Assembly (NCBI GenBank): GCA_034933245.1
Contig: JAYFNX010000029.1
Location: 8,687-72,686, forward strand
Source of the DNA: Pelethousia sp034933245
Lineage (GTDB): Bacteria > Bacillota > Clostridia > Christensenellales > CAG-138
Length of the DNA: 64,000 nt
Direction: 5' to 3'
Every line of letters starts with the position of its first letter. The first letter of the stretch is position 1. The translations under genes and the position numbers were made by a program. Below the pieces are notes generated by a model. It was not told where the DNA came from. It saw only the letters and a list, made by a program, of their open reading frames with translations, and did not search any database. Positions 25,225 to 33,419 of this stretch are shown here, in pieces.

Positions 25225-26148
25225 CTAGCTGGATAGGACACCTTCTTCCAACTCTTTACGGTATTGGGATGGCGAAGCACCCACGATTTTGGTGAAATTT
25301 CTGTAGAAGGTAGAAAAGTCGTCATAGCCTACCATGCGCGCGATCTGGGTAAAGGAAAGGTTTGCAACCCCCACAAGCTGCACCGCATGCTGAATCCGTT
25401 TGTGGGTAAGGTAGCGTTTAAAGGAATCCCCGGCCATAGTAGGAAAAATCAAATTAAAAGTGGTTCGGGAGATGGCAAACTGATGGGTAAGCTTGGTTAC
25501 GGACAGCTCCTGCATATAGTTTTGATCGATATAGGCGATACAGCGCCGTATGATTTCGCGGTTTTCGTCCAGCTTATGCAGCTGCTTCTTTCCGTAAGAC
25601 TGGGAAAAATACGATTGCGCGATAATCAGAAGCATGGCGTCTATCAAGTCGTAGGTGGTGGAAAAGCTACCGACGCTACCCGCCTGTATTTCCCGTAGCA
25701 AACATTCCATCAAGGCCCGAAAGGTAGCGCTGCGGCCCATGTCCAGCCGCACTTTAAGCCGGATGTTGCGTTGGCTTTCACTTCCCTTTCCCAACTTCAG
25801 AGCCGTAAGAAACTTACAGGCACCGGAAAAGGTTCTCGACGTTTGAAAAAAGACTTCCGCCTTAAAATAGAGAGAATAGACCAGGGCGTTAGGGTCCGGA
25901 AACATTACACTGTGAACAAACCCGGGCGGGATGATGAACGCATCATCCATGTAAAGGTGCATCTGGCCGTTTTCATACCGATGAATGATGCTCCCCTGGG
26001 CAACAAAGCAAATCTGGTAGAAGTCATGATAATGCAGTGGCCGGTTTTCGGTACGTTCGGAGATGATGTAGGCATGGTAAGGCGCATCTGTTTTCTCCAG
26101 AGATCGAAGCGAGATGATCTCTACGGGCTGGCTGTTCAAAGTTTGCAA
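25225..26148 (-). CDS. AraC-family regulator with N-terminal cupin domain (copy 2)
   Basis: The C-terminal half has the two helix-turn-helices (LSVTKLTHQFAISRTTFNLIF; LSFTQIARMVGYDDFSTFYRNF); the N-terminal half is a cupin-like sensor (HYHDFYQICFVAQGSI, DDAFIIPPGFVHSVMFPDPNA). Closely related to the AraC protein at 11.3 kb. The frame is open far upstream without ATG; I prefer the TTG at 26148, which follows GAGGAT and gives 307 residues. It is divergent from the M81-YfcC-M20 operon and is its probable regulator. Confidence 0.85.
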   Translation of the reverse strand: MQTLNSQPVEIISLRSLEKTDAPYHAYIISERTENRPLHYHDFYQICFVAQGSIIHRYENGQMHLYMDDAFIIPPGFVHSVMFPDPNALVYSLYFKAEVFFQTSRTFSGACKFLTALKLGKGSESQRNIRLKVRLDMGRSATFRALMECLLREIQAGSVGSFSTTYDLIDAMLLIIAQSYFSQSYGKKQLHKLDENREIIRRCIAYIDQNYMQELSVTKLTHQFAISRTTFNLIFPTMAGDSFKRYLTHKRIQHAVQLVGVANLSFTQIARMVGYDDFSTFYRNFTKIVGASPSQYRKELEEGVLSS

Positions 26149-26286
26149 AACGGCATCCTCGTGTTTCGATAAATTGATATGAAAAGGTGAATATATTGCC
26201 TGTATACTATCATAAGCCGACACGAAAGAAAAGCATTCGTATCTGAATATGCAATAAATATGCAATGCGAAGAAGGGAAAGCAAAT

Positions 26287-27759
26287 ATGAAAAACATCCT
26301 GATTGCCGAGTTTAAACACGAAACCAACTGTCTTTCGCCCAACCTTACGGACGAGACCGCTTACCGGGCGCGCATTTTTTTGCGTAACAATGAAATACCA
26401 CAGTATTACAAAAACGTAAAAACAGAAGTGGGCGCATTCCTTGATGTTTTTGCAGACAAGCCTGACTTTTGCCTTGTTCCTGCAATTGCTTTAAACGCCA
26501 TGCCGGCGGGGCCTGTTACGATGGATATGTTTTACACCGTCCGAGACGCCATTTTGGAGAAAATACGAGAGCTGGAACATGTGGACGGCATTCTACTGTG
26601 CCTACATGGAGCCATGGTGCTTACGGAGTTCGATGATGGTGAGGGATTGCTGTTGGAAGCCATTCGCGCGCAAGTCGGCCCGGACATCCCCATCATTACC
26701 TCCCTGGACCTCCACGCCAACATCACCAAGCGCATGATAGCCAATGCGACAGCGTTTTTTGTATTCGATTATTATCCTCACACGGATATGTATGAGGCGG
26801 GCTTAGCGGCGGCCCACTGCATGTATGATACGCTGAGCGGTAGGGTCAAGCCCACCATGGCCTGCCATAAGCTTCCTATGCTGCTTTCTTATATGCCAAC
26901 GGCATTGCCGCAGATGAAAAAGTTTGTTGATAAGGAACATGCATATGAGGAGATGCCCGGCGTGCTAGGCGTAAATGTATGTCATGGTTTTTTCCCGGCT
27001 GACTTGGAGGAGCAAGGCGTGGCCGTTATTGCAGTAACGGATAACGACAAGACGCGCGCACAACACATTGCCGATACATTGGCGCAGGAAATATGGGAGG
27101 ATCGAAGACTGCTGGTGCGAGACTTTTACACCATTGACCAAGCGATCGATGAAGCTGCGGCAAATGAAGGCGCACCCTTTGTATTTGCTGATGTAGCCGA
27201 CAATCCCGGTGCGGGAAGCGGCAGCGACGGTACGCACATATTGAGGCGTTTATTGGAACGGGAGGTAAAAAACGTAGCAATAGCCACCATCGTGGATCCT
27301 CAAGCCGTAGAAACAGCTGAAAAAGCAGGCGTAGGCAATATGGTGGAGGTGTCTCTTGGAGGAAAAACCAGCCCGGATATTCTTGGCGCTCCCATTAATG
27401 TCACAGCTTATGTCAAGGCGCTGCTGGACGGGACGTATACCAACAGAGACGAAATGAGCCACGGGCTTCAAAACCGTATGGGAAAGACTGCGGTTCTGGT
27501 GGTAAACGGTATAGAGATCATAACGACGACCAACCGGGTACAGCCTTGGGATTTGGAGGCCTATCGCGCCTGCGGCATCATGCCCCAAGATAAAAAGATA
27601 CTGGTCACCAAATCTACATTGCATTACAAAAACTCCTTTGGCAAGGTGGCCTTCAAGACCATAGACGTAGAGGTACCCGGGTTGGCTCCGCAGAGCCCTC
27701 AAATAGTCACCAGCTACAAGCGTTGCAGGAGGCCTATTTACCCATTGGACGAAATCTGA
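26287..27759 (+). CDS. M81 family (MlrC-like) metallohydrolase
   Basis: A 490-residue protein of the microcystinase MlrC group: MKNILIAEFKHETNCLSP at the start, GILLCLHGAMV, TSLDLHANIT, FVFADVADNPGAGSGSDGTH and the C-terminal DUF1485-type half. The DLHAN and ADNPGAGS segments carry probable zinc-binding residues. Members cleave cyclic or blocked peptides, but most substrates are unknown. ATG 26287 has GAAGGG upstream. First gene of a three-gene operon with a YfcC transporter and an M20 hydrolase. Confidence 0.9.
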   Translation: MKNILIAEFKHETNCLSPNLTDETAYRARIFLRNNEIPQYYKNVKTEVGAFLDVFADKPDFCLVPAIALNAMPAGPVTMDMFYTVRDAILEKIRELEHVDGILLCLHGAMVLTEFDDGEGLLLEAIRAQVGPDIPIITSLDLHANITKRMIANATAFFVFDYYPHTDMYEAGLAAAHCMYDTLSGRVKPTMACHKLPMLLSYMPTALPQMKKFVDKEHAYEEMPGVLGVNVCHGFFPADLEEQGVAVIAVTDNDKTRAQHIADTLAQEIWEDRRLLVRDFYTIDQAIDEAAANEGAPFVFADVADNPGAGSGSDGTHILRRLLEREVKNVAIATIVDPQAVETAEKAGVGNMVEVSLGGKTSPDILGAPINVTAYVKALLDGTYTNRDEMSHGLQNRMGKTAVLVVNGIEIITTTNRVQPWDLEAYRACGIMPQDKKILVTKSTLHYKNSFGKVAFKTIDVEVPGLAPQSPQIVTSYKRCRRPIYPLDEI

Positions 27760-27791
27760 TTTGCCCGACAAAGCAACAAGGAGAGTAGAAT

Positions 27792-29195
27792 ATGGAGAGT
27801 GTTCCTACCCAAAGCAAGAAAAAGAAATTCACGGTGCCCCATGCCTTTGTACTGATCTTTTGCCTGGTGCTTATGGCCAGCATCCTTACCTATATTGTCC
27901 CGGCGGGGCAATACGATATGGTGGAGGTGGCGGGCCGGAAGGTGGTGGACCCGGATTCCTTTCACTACGTGGCCCAAAGCCCCGTGGGATTGTGGGGGGT
28001 GGTCAAGGCCTTTCCCCAAGGGCTGGTCAAGCAGGCCGGCATCATATTCATGATCCTGGTGATCGGCGGCGCTATCGAGATCGTCAATCGAACCGGCGCG
28101 CTGGAAGCCTCCATCGGACGCCTTGCTTTCCGGCTCAAGGCTAAACTGTATCTTGTGGTACCGCTACTAATGCTTTGCTTTGTAACCATGGGGGCCATCG
28201 GGGTAAGCAATGCCATCGTTGCCTTTTTTCCCTTGGGACTGTTGATCGCTTTTAATTTGGGCGCAGACGCCTTGTCGGGTATCGCGCTGGTTGGTATGAG
28301 CATGAATCTGGGTTTCAGTGGAGGTGCTTTCCTTGCTGCCACCACCGGCACAGCCCAGAGCATCATCGGCCTGCCCCTGTTTTCCGGCTGGGAATTCCGC
28401 CTGTTGGTGACCCTTGTATTATGGGCCTCGGGTTTCTTATACCTGATACGTTATATTAAGCGCATTCAAAAAAATCCGGAATGCAGCCCCGTATATGGTG
28501 TGGACGGCGTGGTTACGGTAGCGCAGGATGTAAGCTTGCCGGAATTCACCCCTCGTCGCAAGCTGGTTCTGGCAGCCTTCATCTTGGGCTTTGGGTTTGT
28601 AGTATACGGGGCCATCCATGCCTGGAGTGCCAATGACGAAATACCGGCAGTGTTTTTTGCCACCGGTATAGTCTGCGGCCTAATTTATGGCTATGGCCCC
28701 AGCGAGCTGGCGAAAATCTTTTTAGAAGGGTGTAAAAAGCTGACCTTTGGCGCTTTGATTATCGGCGTCTCGGCTGCCATCGGAATCGTCATGACCAACG
28801 GTAAGATCATCCATACCGTGATTCATGCCATTTCCGGCTGGATGGTGGGCCTGCCCAAGGTATTGGCCACCGAGATGCTCTACTTTGTCAACATCATCAT
28901 CAATACCTTTATCACCTCCGGCTCCGGCCAGGCAGCGGCGGTCATCCCCATCTTTTCTCCCATGGGGGATATTCTTGACATTACGCAGCAAACCATTGTG
29001 CTGGCCTTCCAGTTTGGCGACGGCTTTACCAATCAAATTCTTCCCATGAGTTCGGTTACCATGGCGGGCCTTGCCTTTGGCGGTGTTCCCTATGAAAAGT
29101 GGCTGAAATTCGTATGGAAATGGCTTCTGCTCAACATCTGCATAGGCGGCGTGTTCCTGGCAATCGCCGTCATAGTCAACTTAGGACCCTTTTAG
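27792..29195 (+). CDS. YfcC family (C4-dicarboxylate/amino-acid carrier-like) transporter
   Basis: A 467-residue membrane protein with about twelve helices. Typical segments: FTVPHAFVLIFCLVLMASILTYIVPAG at the start, AIGVSNAIVAFFPLGLLIA, GGAFLAATTGTAQSIIGLPLFSGW and FITSGSGQAAAVIPIFSPM. Relatives import amino acids, dipeptides or aminobenzoyl-glutamate-like compounds (AbgT/DcuC superfamily). Placed between two hydrolases, it probably imports their substrate. Confidence 0.88.
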   Translation: MESVPTQSKKKKFTVPHAFVLIFCLVLMASILTYIVPAGQYDMVEVAGRKVVDPDSFHYVAQSPVGLWGVVKAFPQGLVKQAGIIFMILVIGGAIEIVNRTGALEASIGRLAFRLKAKLYLVVPLLMLCFVTMGAIGVSNAIVAFFPLGLLIAFNLGADALSGIALVGMSMNLGFSGGAFLAATTGTAQSIIGLPLFSGWEFRLLVTLVLWASGFLYLIRYIKRIQKNPECSPVYGVDGVVTVAQDVSLPEFTPRRKLVLAAFILGFGFVVYGAIHAWSANDEIPAVFFATGIVCGLIYGYGPSELAKIFLEGCKKLTFGALIIGVSAAIGIVMTNGKIIHTVIHAISGWMVGLPKVLATEMLYFVNIIINTFITSGSGQAAAVIPIFSPMGDILDITQQTIVLAFQFGDGFTNQILPMSSVTMAGLAFGGVPYEKWLKFVWKWLLLNICIGGVFLAIAVIVNLGPF

Positions 29196-29232
29196 CCCCA
29201 TAACACATCGTTATAGAAAGGATATAAAAACG

Positions 29233-30402
29233 ATGGCCATTGATTTTTGGATTGACGAACAGTATATTATTAATATTCGCCGGGAGTTGCACAGGCACCC
29301 GGAATTAGGGTTCGAGCTTCCCAGGACCATTGCTCTGGTAAAACGGGAACTGGACGCTATGGGCATCCCCCATACTGAAAAGTATGGAAAAAGCAGCGTT
29401 GTAGCTACCATCAATCCCGACCATGACAGCTTTACCATTGGCCTGCGGGCCGACATGGATGCGCTACCCATAGAGGAAATTAACGAGGTAGACTACAAAT
29501 CCCAGGAACCGGGCAAAATGCACGCCTGCGGGCACGATGCCCATACCGCCATGCTTCTTGGCACGGCCAAGGCCCTCAACGCTATACGGGATAAGCTTTC
29601 CTGTCGGATCAAGCTTCTGTTTCAGCCCAGCGAGGAAGGCCCTTACAGCGGTGCGGAATATATGGTTAATGACGGTGTGATGGACGACATCGATCTGGTT
29701 GTTGGGATGCATATCGAGAATTGGCTCAACGCCGGTACCGTAGGCATCTGCCCCGGTATGTCTATGGCCTCCATGCGGCCCTTTAAACTGGAATTTTTTG
29801 GCGCGGCCGCCCATGGGACCCTGCCCCAAAATGGGAAAAATGCCCTGGCCATGGCTGTGCGCGCCTATACCGGTATTACCCAGATGCAGGTCATGGAGCT
29901 CGATCCCTTTGCCCAGCGGGTATGCAGCATAGGCAAATTTCAGGCAGGGGCTACCGCTAACGTACTTCCGGACTATGCGGTAATGGAGGGAACTATCCGT
30001 ACCTATGACATGAACGTGGAGCGCCACATCGTCCAACGCATGGAAAGCATATGCAAGAATGCTGCCGAAGAGGTAGGCGGCACCGCAAAGGTGACTGCGG
30101 AGGTTTGTTATCCCTGCCTGTATAACGATCCTTCTCTTTCCCAGCAGCTTATGCAAAGCGCGGAAAAGATCGTAGGCAAGGATAACGTGGTTCCTATGCG
30201 TACCAAGATGAGCTCGGAGGATTTTGCCTTCTATCTGACCAAAAAGCCTGGCCTGTTTTTCCGCCTAGGCACGAAAAACGAAGAAAAAGGATATGTAGGC
30301 CTACCCCATAACAACAACTTTCAACTTGACGAAGCAGCCCTAAAGATTGGAAGCAGCGTTTGTGTACAATTCGTGATAGACGTAAGCACCGGCTTGAACT
30401 GA
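29233..30402 (+). CDS. M20 family metallo-amidohydrolase
   Basis: A 389-residue zinc hydrolase of the hippurate hydrolase / N-acyl-amino-acid amidohydrolase group. Metal-binding motifs LRADMDALP (71-79), HACGHDAHTAM (97-107), QPSEEGPYSGAEYMV and a C-terminal SSEDFAFYL are complete, and the dimerisation domain lies in the middle. Last gene of the M81-YfcC-M20 operon, AGAAAGGA before the ATG. Presumed to release an amino acid from an acylated or blocked peptide substrate. Confidence 0.92.
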   Translation: MAIDFWIDEQYIINIRRELHRHPELGFELPRTIALVKRELDAMGIPHTEKYGKSSVVATINPDHDSFTIGLRADMDALPIEEINEVDYKSQEPGKMHACGHDAHTAMLLGTAKALNAIRDKLSCRIKLLFQPSEEGPYSGAEYMVNDGVMDDIDLVVGMHIENWLNAGTVGICPGMSMASMRPFKLEFFGAAAHGTLPQNGKNALAMAVRAYTGITQMQVMELDPFAQRVCSIGKFQAGATANVLPDYAVMEGTIRTYDMNVERHIVQRMESICKNAAEEVGGTAKVTAEVCYPCLYNDPSLSQQLMQSAEKIVGKDNVVPMRTKMSSEDFAFYLTKKPGLFFRLGTKNEEKGYVGLPHNNNFQLDEAALKIGSSVCVQFVIDVSTGLN

Positions 30403-30431
30403 TTGCTTGAGACTTCGCCATATTTTGTGGA

Positions 30432-30478
30432 AACCTCCGGGAGGATGTAAGTAAGATAGAAGCACCCAAACGGAGGTT
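30432..30478 (+). promoter_or_regulatory. Hairpin masking the ribosome-binding site of the transposase remnant
   Basis: AACCTCCG (30432-30439) is the exact complement of CGGAGGTT (30471-30478), which contains the GGAGG used by ATG 30485. Confidence 0.4.
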
Positions 30479-30484
30479 ATTTGA

Positions 30485-30959
30485 ATGGAAAAAGACGCAT
30501 ACACCGCAACGGCGAAGAACATAGCAAAGCAGGTTATGGGAACGCATGCAGTAAGCTGGCTTACAATGCGAAAGCGGGTGCGGAAAAAGCTGCACAGCCG
30601 CGGATATCCCCCGATTTTTGTGCGGGACGTAAATGCAAGTGTGGCGGCGTTGATTCAGGCCAGCCAAGAGGCGCTCGTGCAATGTATGGCAACCTGGAGA
30701 TGGAGAAACTAGACCGCAGCCTGGGAATAGAGAATCATTCCCGGAGCAAGGTCAGCGAGATTCCGGAGCAATATGAACTGAGGCAATGGAGATTCTGGAG
30801 GCGTGGATAGAGGATACCCTGGCGTTCTATGCATTTCTAAAACTCGATGCCTGCAAAACCTCATCCGCCAACCTACTGGAGCGGCTGAACATCGACTGCA
30901 GCACATCTTTGGAACTTGTTATATCGACGTGTGTTGGGCCCAATGCATCACATCGTTAA
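30485..30959 (+). mobile_element. IS256 (Mutator) family transposase remnant
   Basis: Pieces in three reading frames: VAALIQASQEALVQC (from the ATG at 30485), then LEMEKLDRSLGIENHSRSKVSEI (frame of 30481-30810), then WIEDTLAFYAF and SSANLLERLN (from 30786). They follow the order of IS256-type transposases: the QEAYVQGVSTR segment, the SKSQVS region, and the C-terminal EDTLxFYxFP...NxLERLN block. The central catalytic part is deleted, and no terminal repeats were found. Confidence 0.7.
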
Positions 30960-31065
30960 ATTAAAAACAGCTTGCGTCATCTTTATCGTTAATGCTTGGT
31001 CGATACCGGTTTAGCCTGGAGGGTGAAAATCGGTAAGAAATGATTCTGAAAACGCAAAAAACCGC

Positions 31066-31101
31066 TCCAAGCACTGAATCGTCAGTGCCGGGAGCGGCTT
31101 T
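31066..31101 (-). terminator. Terminator downstream of tRNA-Glu
   Basis: AACCGCTCC-AAGCACTGA and TCAGTGCCG-GGAGCGGCT pair with one bulge; on the minus strand six T follow. It is about 135 bases downstream of the tRNA on the same strand. Confidence 0.6.
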
Positions 31102-31233
31102 ATACTTATTTGGGTATTATGGGCGTTCTTATATCTATGGTAAATCTTTCGCGCCGCGAATGGGCTTCTAAAACGAAAAAATCCAGATAAAGTCTAGATT
31201 TTTCGGACGCATAACTATGTTAGTATACAATGT

Positions 31234-31309
31234 TGGTACCCGGTAGGGGAGTCGAACCCCTGTTCCCGCCGTGAGAGGGCGGTGTCCTAGGCCACTAGAC
31301 GAACCGAGC
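31234..31309 (-). tRNA. tRNA-Glu (anticodon CTC)
   Basis: Seventy-six bases with a complete cloverleaf: acceptor arm GCTCGGT / ACCGGGT, anticodon stem CCGCC-loop-GGCGG with CTC as anticodon, a T arm with GGTTCGACTCC, and an encoded 3' CCA. The first acceptor pair would be G-U, and the third G-U as well, which is slightly unusual. It lies just downstream of the IS256 remnant. Confidence 0.9.
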
Positions 31310-31374
31310 GCAAAATATGCCGCGTATTCCATTATACAGTTTTTTCGCTTAAAGTCAACTTATTTTTATCTAAA

Positions 31375-32604
31375 CTACTCTATTTTTTGCTGGGCGGCCA
31401 AGCGGCATCGAATGCGTTCCCGTAGGGCCTCATGCCGAGGTTTTGCTTCCAAATGGGAACAGGCTTCAATAAGCGCGGTATAGCGGGCTAAGGCCCTATC
31501 TAAAATGACGGACCAAGGCACCGGAATGGTGTTCCGAGCCCGTTCCCCAATGGAAGAAAGGTCATCCCGCATAAGAGCCGAATGGATGACACCCGCTAAA
31601 TCCTCGGACGTGTTTTCAGCTAGGAAACCGTTTTCCCCATGGTGAACAACCTCTGCGGGGCAACTCCCGGCCGTTACGACCGACGGCGTTCCCATTGCTG
31701 CAGCCTCTCGAAGCACAAGGGAAGAGGTATCATACACGGAGGGGAAGACGAATAAATCAGCCAGCTGATACAGGCCGTTTAATAGGCTATTGTCAAGAAT
31801 ATGGCCCGTGAAGACCACCTGCTCTGAAAGGCCAAGCGCAACAACCCTTTCCCGAATCGCTTCTTCATCCGGCCCTTGGCCCACGAGAGCCAGACGGAAA
31901 CAGACGCCTTGCTTCTTCATCCGTGCACAGGCTTCCAAAATGTGCAGAATGTTCTTTTTCCAGTTGAGCTGGCCGACATAAAGTAAAATTTTTTCATCTG
32001 GACTCGTTCGGACAAATTCGGCTGCCCTTGCCTTATCTTCCGGCCGAATGGGCGCAAGATTCGTCCCGTTTTCCATCACGACGACCTCGCCCTTATAACC
32101 GTATTCGCGCAGCACGTCTGCCGAAGGCTGGCTTACAGCCCAAACCTCATCGCAGTGTTCGTAAAAATCCACCACCAGCTTCACGCCAAGCGTAGCCAAA
32201 CGCCCGCTACCCCCCGTGGCCTTATAAAAGTCGTCATAATATTTAGAATGGAAGGTGGCAACCAACGGAACGTTATGCTTGAGGGATATGCGCATTGCCT
32301 CCTGCCCGGCAAAAAACGGCGTATGCGCGTGAACAATCTGGGGCACAATTCGATTCATACGGGCATGGTAGTGTTTGTCCAGCACGGGGAAACCCATGGT
32401 ATATTGAGGGGAACCCGGCACAGGCGTGCCCGTAAAATCCACCAACTCAAACGGCCATCCTCCCCGGTACCCGGCATTGCGCATAGGCGCGCACACATAA
32501 CACTCATGGCCCTTTTCAGCGAGCGTGTACGCGTAATTATAAACAACGCGGCCCACGCCATCCACGATAGGGAGAAAGGAATCCGAGCATTGTAAAATGA
32601 TCAT
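31375..32604 (-). CDS. GT4 family glycosyltransferase (diacylglycerol glucosyltransferase-like)
   Basis: A 409-residue GT-B fold enzyme: N-terminal SFLPIVDGVGRVVYNYAYTLAEKGHE, then HAHTPFFAGQEAM, and a C-terminal nucleotide-sugar domain with LLYVGQLNWKKNI, VVFTGHI and FVFPSVYDTSSLVLREAAAMGTPSV. The first acid of the E-x7-E motif is Asp. The closest kinds act on diacylglycerol or phosphatidylinositol to make membrane glycolipids. It overlaps the end of the BusR-like gene (ATGA), so both are made together. Confidence 0.88.
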   Translation of the reverse strand: MIILQCSDSFLPIVDGVGRVVYNYAYTLAEKGHECYVCAPMRNAGYRGGWPFELVDFTGTPVPGSPQYTMGFPVLDKHYHARMNRIVPQIVHAHTPFFAGQEAMRISLKHNVPLVATFHSKYYDDFYKATGGSGRLATLGVKLVVDFYEHCDEVWAVSQPSADVLREYGYKGEVVVMENGTNLAPIRPEDKARAAEFVRTSPDEKILLYVGQLNWKKNILHILEACARMKKQGVCFRLALVGQGPDEEAIRERVVALGLSEQVVFTGHILDNSLLNGLYQLADLFVFPSVYDTSSLVLREAAAMGTPSVVTAGSCPAEVVHHGENGFLAENTSEDLAGVIHSALMRDDLSSIGERARNTIPVPWSVILDRALARYTALIEACSHLEAKPRHEALRERIRCRLAAQQKIE

Positions 32605-33242
32605 AACGGTTCTCCTTTAATAAGAGCTTCTGCGTGAATCGCGCTGAGCGGGCTACCGGCCGTAACCAATATGTCGCCCCGGGAGAGGGGGGTATCCGGG
32701 TCTGGCGGAAGAAGAATTTCTTCGCCCCGTTTGAGGGCTACGATTAACGCGCCCGTATTCCGCCGAAAATCGCATTCGCGGATAGTGCAGCCAAGCATGG
32801 GGGAATGCTCACCAAGCTGAAATTCATAATTGCGCAAGGGGTTGCTTTTCTCAAACCGGTCGTTAAGGTCCAGAATTTCGGAAATCAGTTTGTCGATGCG
32901 GCTATCCAAGGCGGTGCGTTGTTCCGTCATGGTTCGAAGTTCCGCTTTAAGGGCGTGCATGTCCCGGCCGAGGCGTCTTTTTTCCAAATAAGCCGCGGCT
33001 TTTTCCCGGGAAGCTACCTGCGCGCCGCTGTTTTGCCGTATCTCTATAATGCCCATATCCGAAAGAAGCTTCATAGCCCTTCGAATGGTCTCTTGGGAAA
33101 CATGATAAGAAGAACCCATAAGGGAACGGCCGGAAAAGCGGGTCCCTTCCGCCAATTCGCCGGAAGCGATGCGCGCCGCAATATCATACGCGATTTTTGC
33201 GTAAATTGAGGCTTTATCCCAGTCCCGTTCAGTTTGCTCCAT
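32601..33242 (-). CDS. busR: BusR-like regulator: GntR winged helix plus RCK_C (TrkA_C) domain
   Basis: A 213-residue protein: GntR-type winged helix (12-80; VSQETIRRAMKLLSDMGIIEIRQNSG), a coiled-coil (85-130), and an RCK_C domain (140-210; SPMLGCTIRECDFRRNTGALIVALKRGEEI, DTPLSRGDILVTAGSPLS). This architecture is that of BusR, the c-di-AMP-dependent repressor of the betaine importer busAB/opuA in lactic bacteria. Here it is divergent from a betaine importer operon, which strongly supports the same job. c-di-AMP binding is inferred, not seen. Confidence 0.88.
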   Translation of the reverse strand: MEQTERDWDKASIYAKIAYDIAARIASGELAEGTRFSGRSLMGSSYHVSQETIRRAMKLLSDMGIIEIRQNSGAQVASREKAAAYLEKRRLGRDMHALKAELRTMTEQRTALDSRIDKLISEILDLNDRFEKSNPLRNYEFQLGEHSPMLGCTIRECDFRRNTGALIVALKRGEEILLPPDPDTPLSRGDILVTAGSPLSAIHAEALIKGEPL

Positions 33243-33334
33243 ATGCGAGCCTCCTTTTTTTATCCAGGGCCCTATGCCCAGCAGAATTAATATAGCATAT
33301 TATGTCCCCGAATACAATTCGACAATCCGTGTCC

Positions 33335-33373
33335 TTGACATAATGACAATCTAAACATATAATAAGATTGTCA
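33335..33373 (+). promoter_or_regulatory. Consensus promoter of the betaine importer with an operator over the -10
   Basis: TTGACA (33335-33340) and TATAAT (33358-33363) are exactly 17 bases apart. A perfect inverted repeat TGACAATCT (33344-33352) and AGATTGTCA (33365-33373), 12 bases between, brackets the -10. GACAAT also appears at 33321. This is the expected target of the divergent BusR-like repressor. Confidence 0.65.
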
Positions 33374-33419
33374 CTTCGCCGTATACTAGAAGAATAATAG
33401 AAGAAAGGTGGGTTTTACC

